Of a DNA stretch of 5,207 nt, positions 5,114 to 5,207 are shown in pieces. Source of the stretch: Cytophagales bacterium (GTDB lineage: Bacteria; Bacteroidota; Bacteroidia; Cytophagales; Cytophagaceae); contig JANYCO010000086.1 in the NCBI GenBank assembly GCA_025360235.1, positions 1-5,207 on the forward strand, read 5' to 3'. Under the pieces are notes generated by a model that was given only the letters and a program-made list of their open reading frames with translations, was not told the DNA's origin and made no database searches. How positions within the stretch are numbered: position 1 is the stretch's first letter; each line of letters begins with the position of its first letter. Made by a program: the position numbers and the translations under genes.

Positions 5114-5128
5114 AAATATTTATATTTG
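5099..5128 (+). promoter_or_regulatory. Promoter of the DtxR/MntR-family gene
   Basis: TATATTTG at 5121-5128 matches the -7 consensus TAnnTTTG exactly. The -33 position 19 bp upstream is poor (TAG within TTTTAG, 5096-5101) and is overlapped by the palindrome. A start near 5135 would leave about 15 nt of leader. Confidence 0.6.
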
Positions 5129-5149
5129 TATAAATAAAATTTTCGAGTC

Positions 5150-5207
5150 GTGCTTAGTTACACAGAAGAGAATTATCTGAAAGCTGTTTTTCACCTGTCT
5201 GGCGATG
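5150..5207 (+). CDS. Metal-dependent DtxR/MntR-family repressor, N-terminal fragment
   Basis: Only the first 19 codons are in the window: MLSYTEENYLKAVFHLSGD, with GTG as start. This is the typical opening of the DtxR/MntR family in Bacteroidota, where the (S/T)EENYLKAI..L helix begins the winged-helix DNA-binding domain. Such proteins bind Mn2+ or Fe2+ and repress metal-uptake genes such as mntH or feoAB. The in-frame stop at 5135-5137 rules out a longer N-terminus, and no ATG is available. The promoter and two palindromes directly upstream suggest autoregulation. The metal specificity cannot be judged because the metal-site residues lie beyond the edge. Confidence 0.8.
   Translation, partial: MLSYTEENYLKAVFHLSGD

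Noticed and set aside
1..5207. CRISPR array, transposon, phage, toxin-antitoxin or defence genes
   Set aside because: There are no regularly spaced repeats, transposase, integrase or paired small-gene modules. The repeats present are short intergenic word tracts.

Overview
The window looks like chromosomal DNA from a member of the Bacteroidota, probably the Cytophagales or a related order. The DNA is AT-rich and Shine-Dalgarno motifs are absent before the genes. Several start sites are preceded by TAnnTTTG-type -7 elements with a TTG-like element about 19 bp upstream, which is the promoter pattern of that phylum. The recognisable proteins (MetF, a Bacteroidota-style HMG-CoA lyase, a DtxR/MntR-family regulator) fit this. 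The genus cannot be fixed from the sequence.

Layout, left to right. Positions 1-190 hold a 121-bp AT-rich inverted-repeat element, then a promoter. Positions 191-493 (+) encode a 100-residue secreted, lysine-rich, low-complexity protein followed by its own terminator (522-557). Positions 558-1236 carry no ordinary gene but are not empty. They contain a tandem pair of DnaA-box-like sequences next to a 200-bp stretch of very low G+C, then a possible short RNA with a 15-codon cysteine-rich leader ORF and a strong intrinsic terminator (978-1011), and finally the metF promoter. Positions 1237-2190 (+) are metF (methylenetetrahydrofolate reductase). Positions 2273-3133 (+) are a hydroxymethylglutaryl-CoA lyase-type enzyme. 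The gap between these two is a short-word repeat that can fold into a long hairpin and supplies the second gene's start codon. A 49-bp inverted repeat (3203-3251) separates this pair from the convergent gene at 3273-4946 (-). That gene encodes a 557-residue secreted protein made of three copies of a CBM4/9-like beta-sandwich module with no catalytic domain. At the right edge, a DtxR/MntR-type metal-dependent repressor begins at 5150 (+) and runs off the window. Two palindromes stand just before it, one of them a DtxR-box-like sequence over the -33 region.

How the genes relate. metF and the HMG-CoA lyase gene are co-directional and could share a transcript, but they belong to different pathways (one-carbon/methionine supply and leucine or ketone-body carbon metabolism), so no joint system is implied. 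The other genes look like independent single-gene units. No mobile element, CRISPR array, defence system, tRNA or rRNA is visible. The parts most worth a second look are non-coding: the possible attenuator or small RNA before metF, the DnaA-box/AT-rich segment, the repeat hairpin that provides a start codon, and the paired operators before the metalloregulator. The triplicated binding-module protein is the most unusual coding feature.
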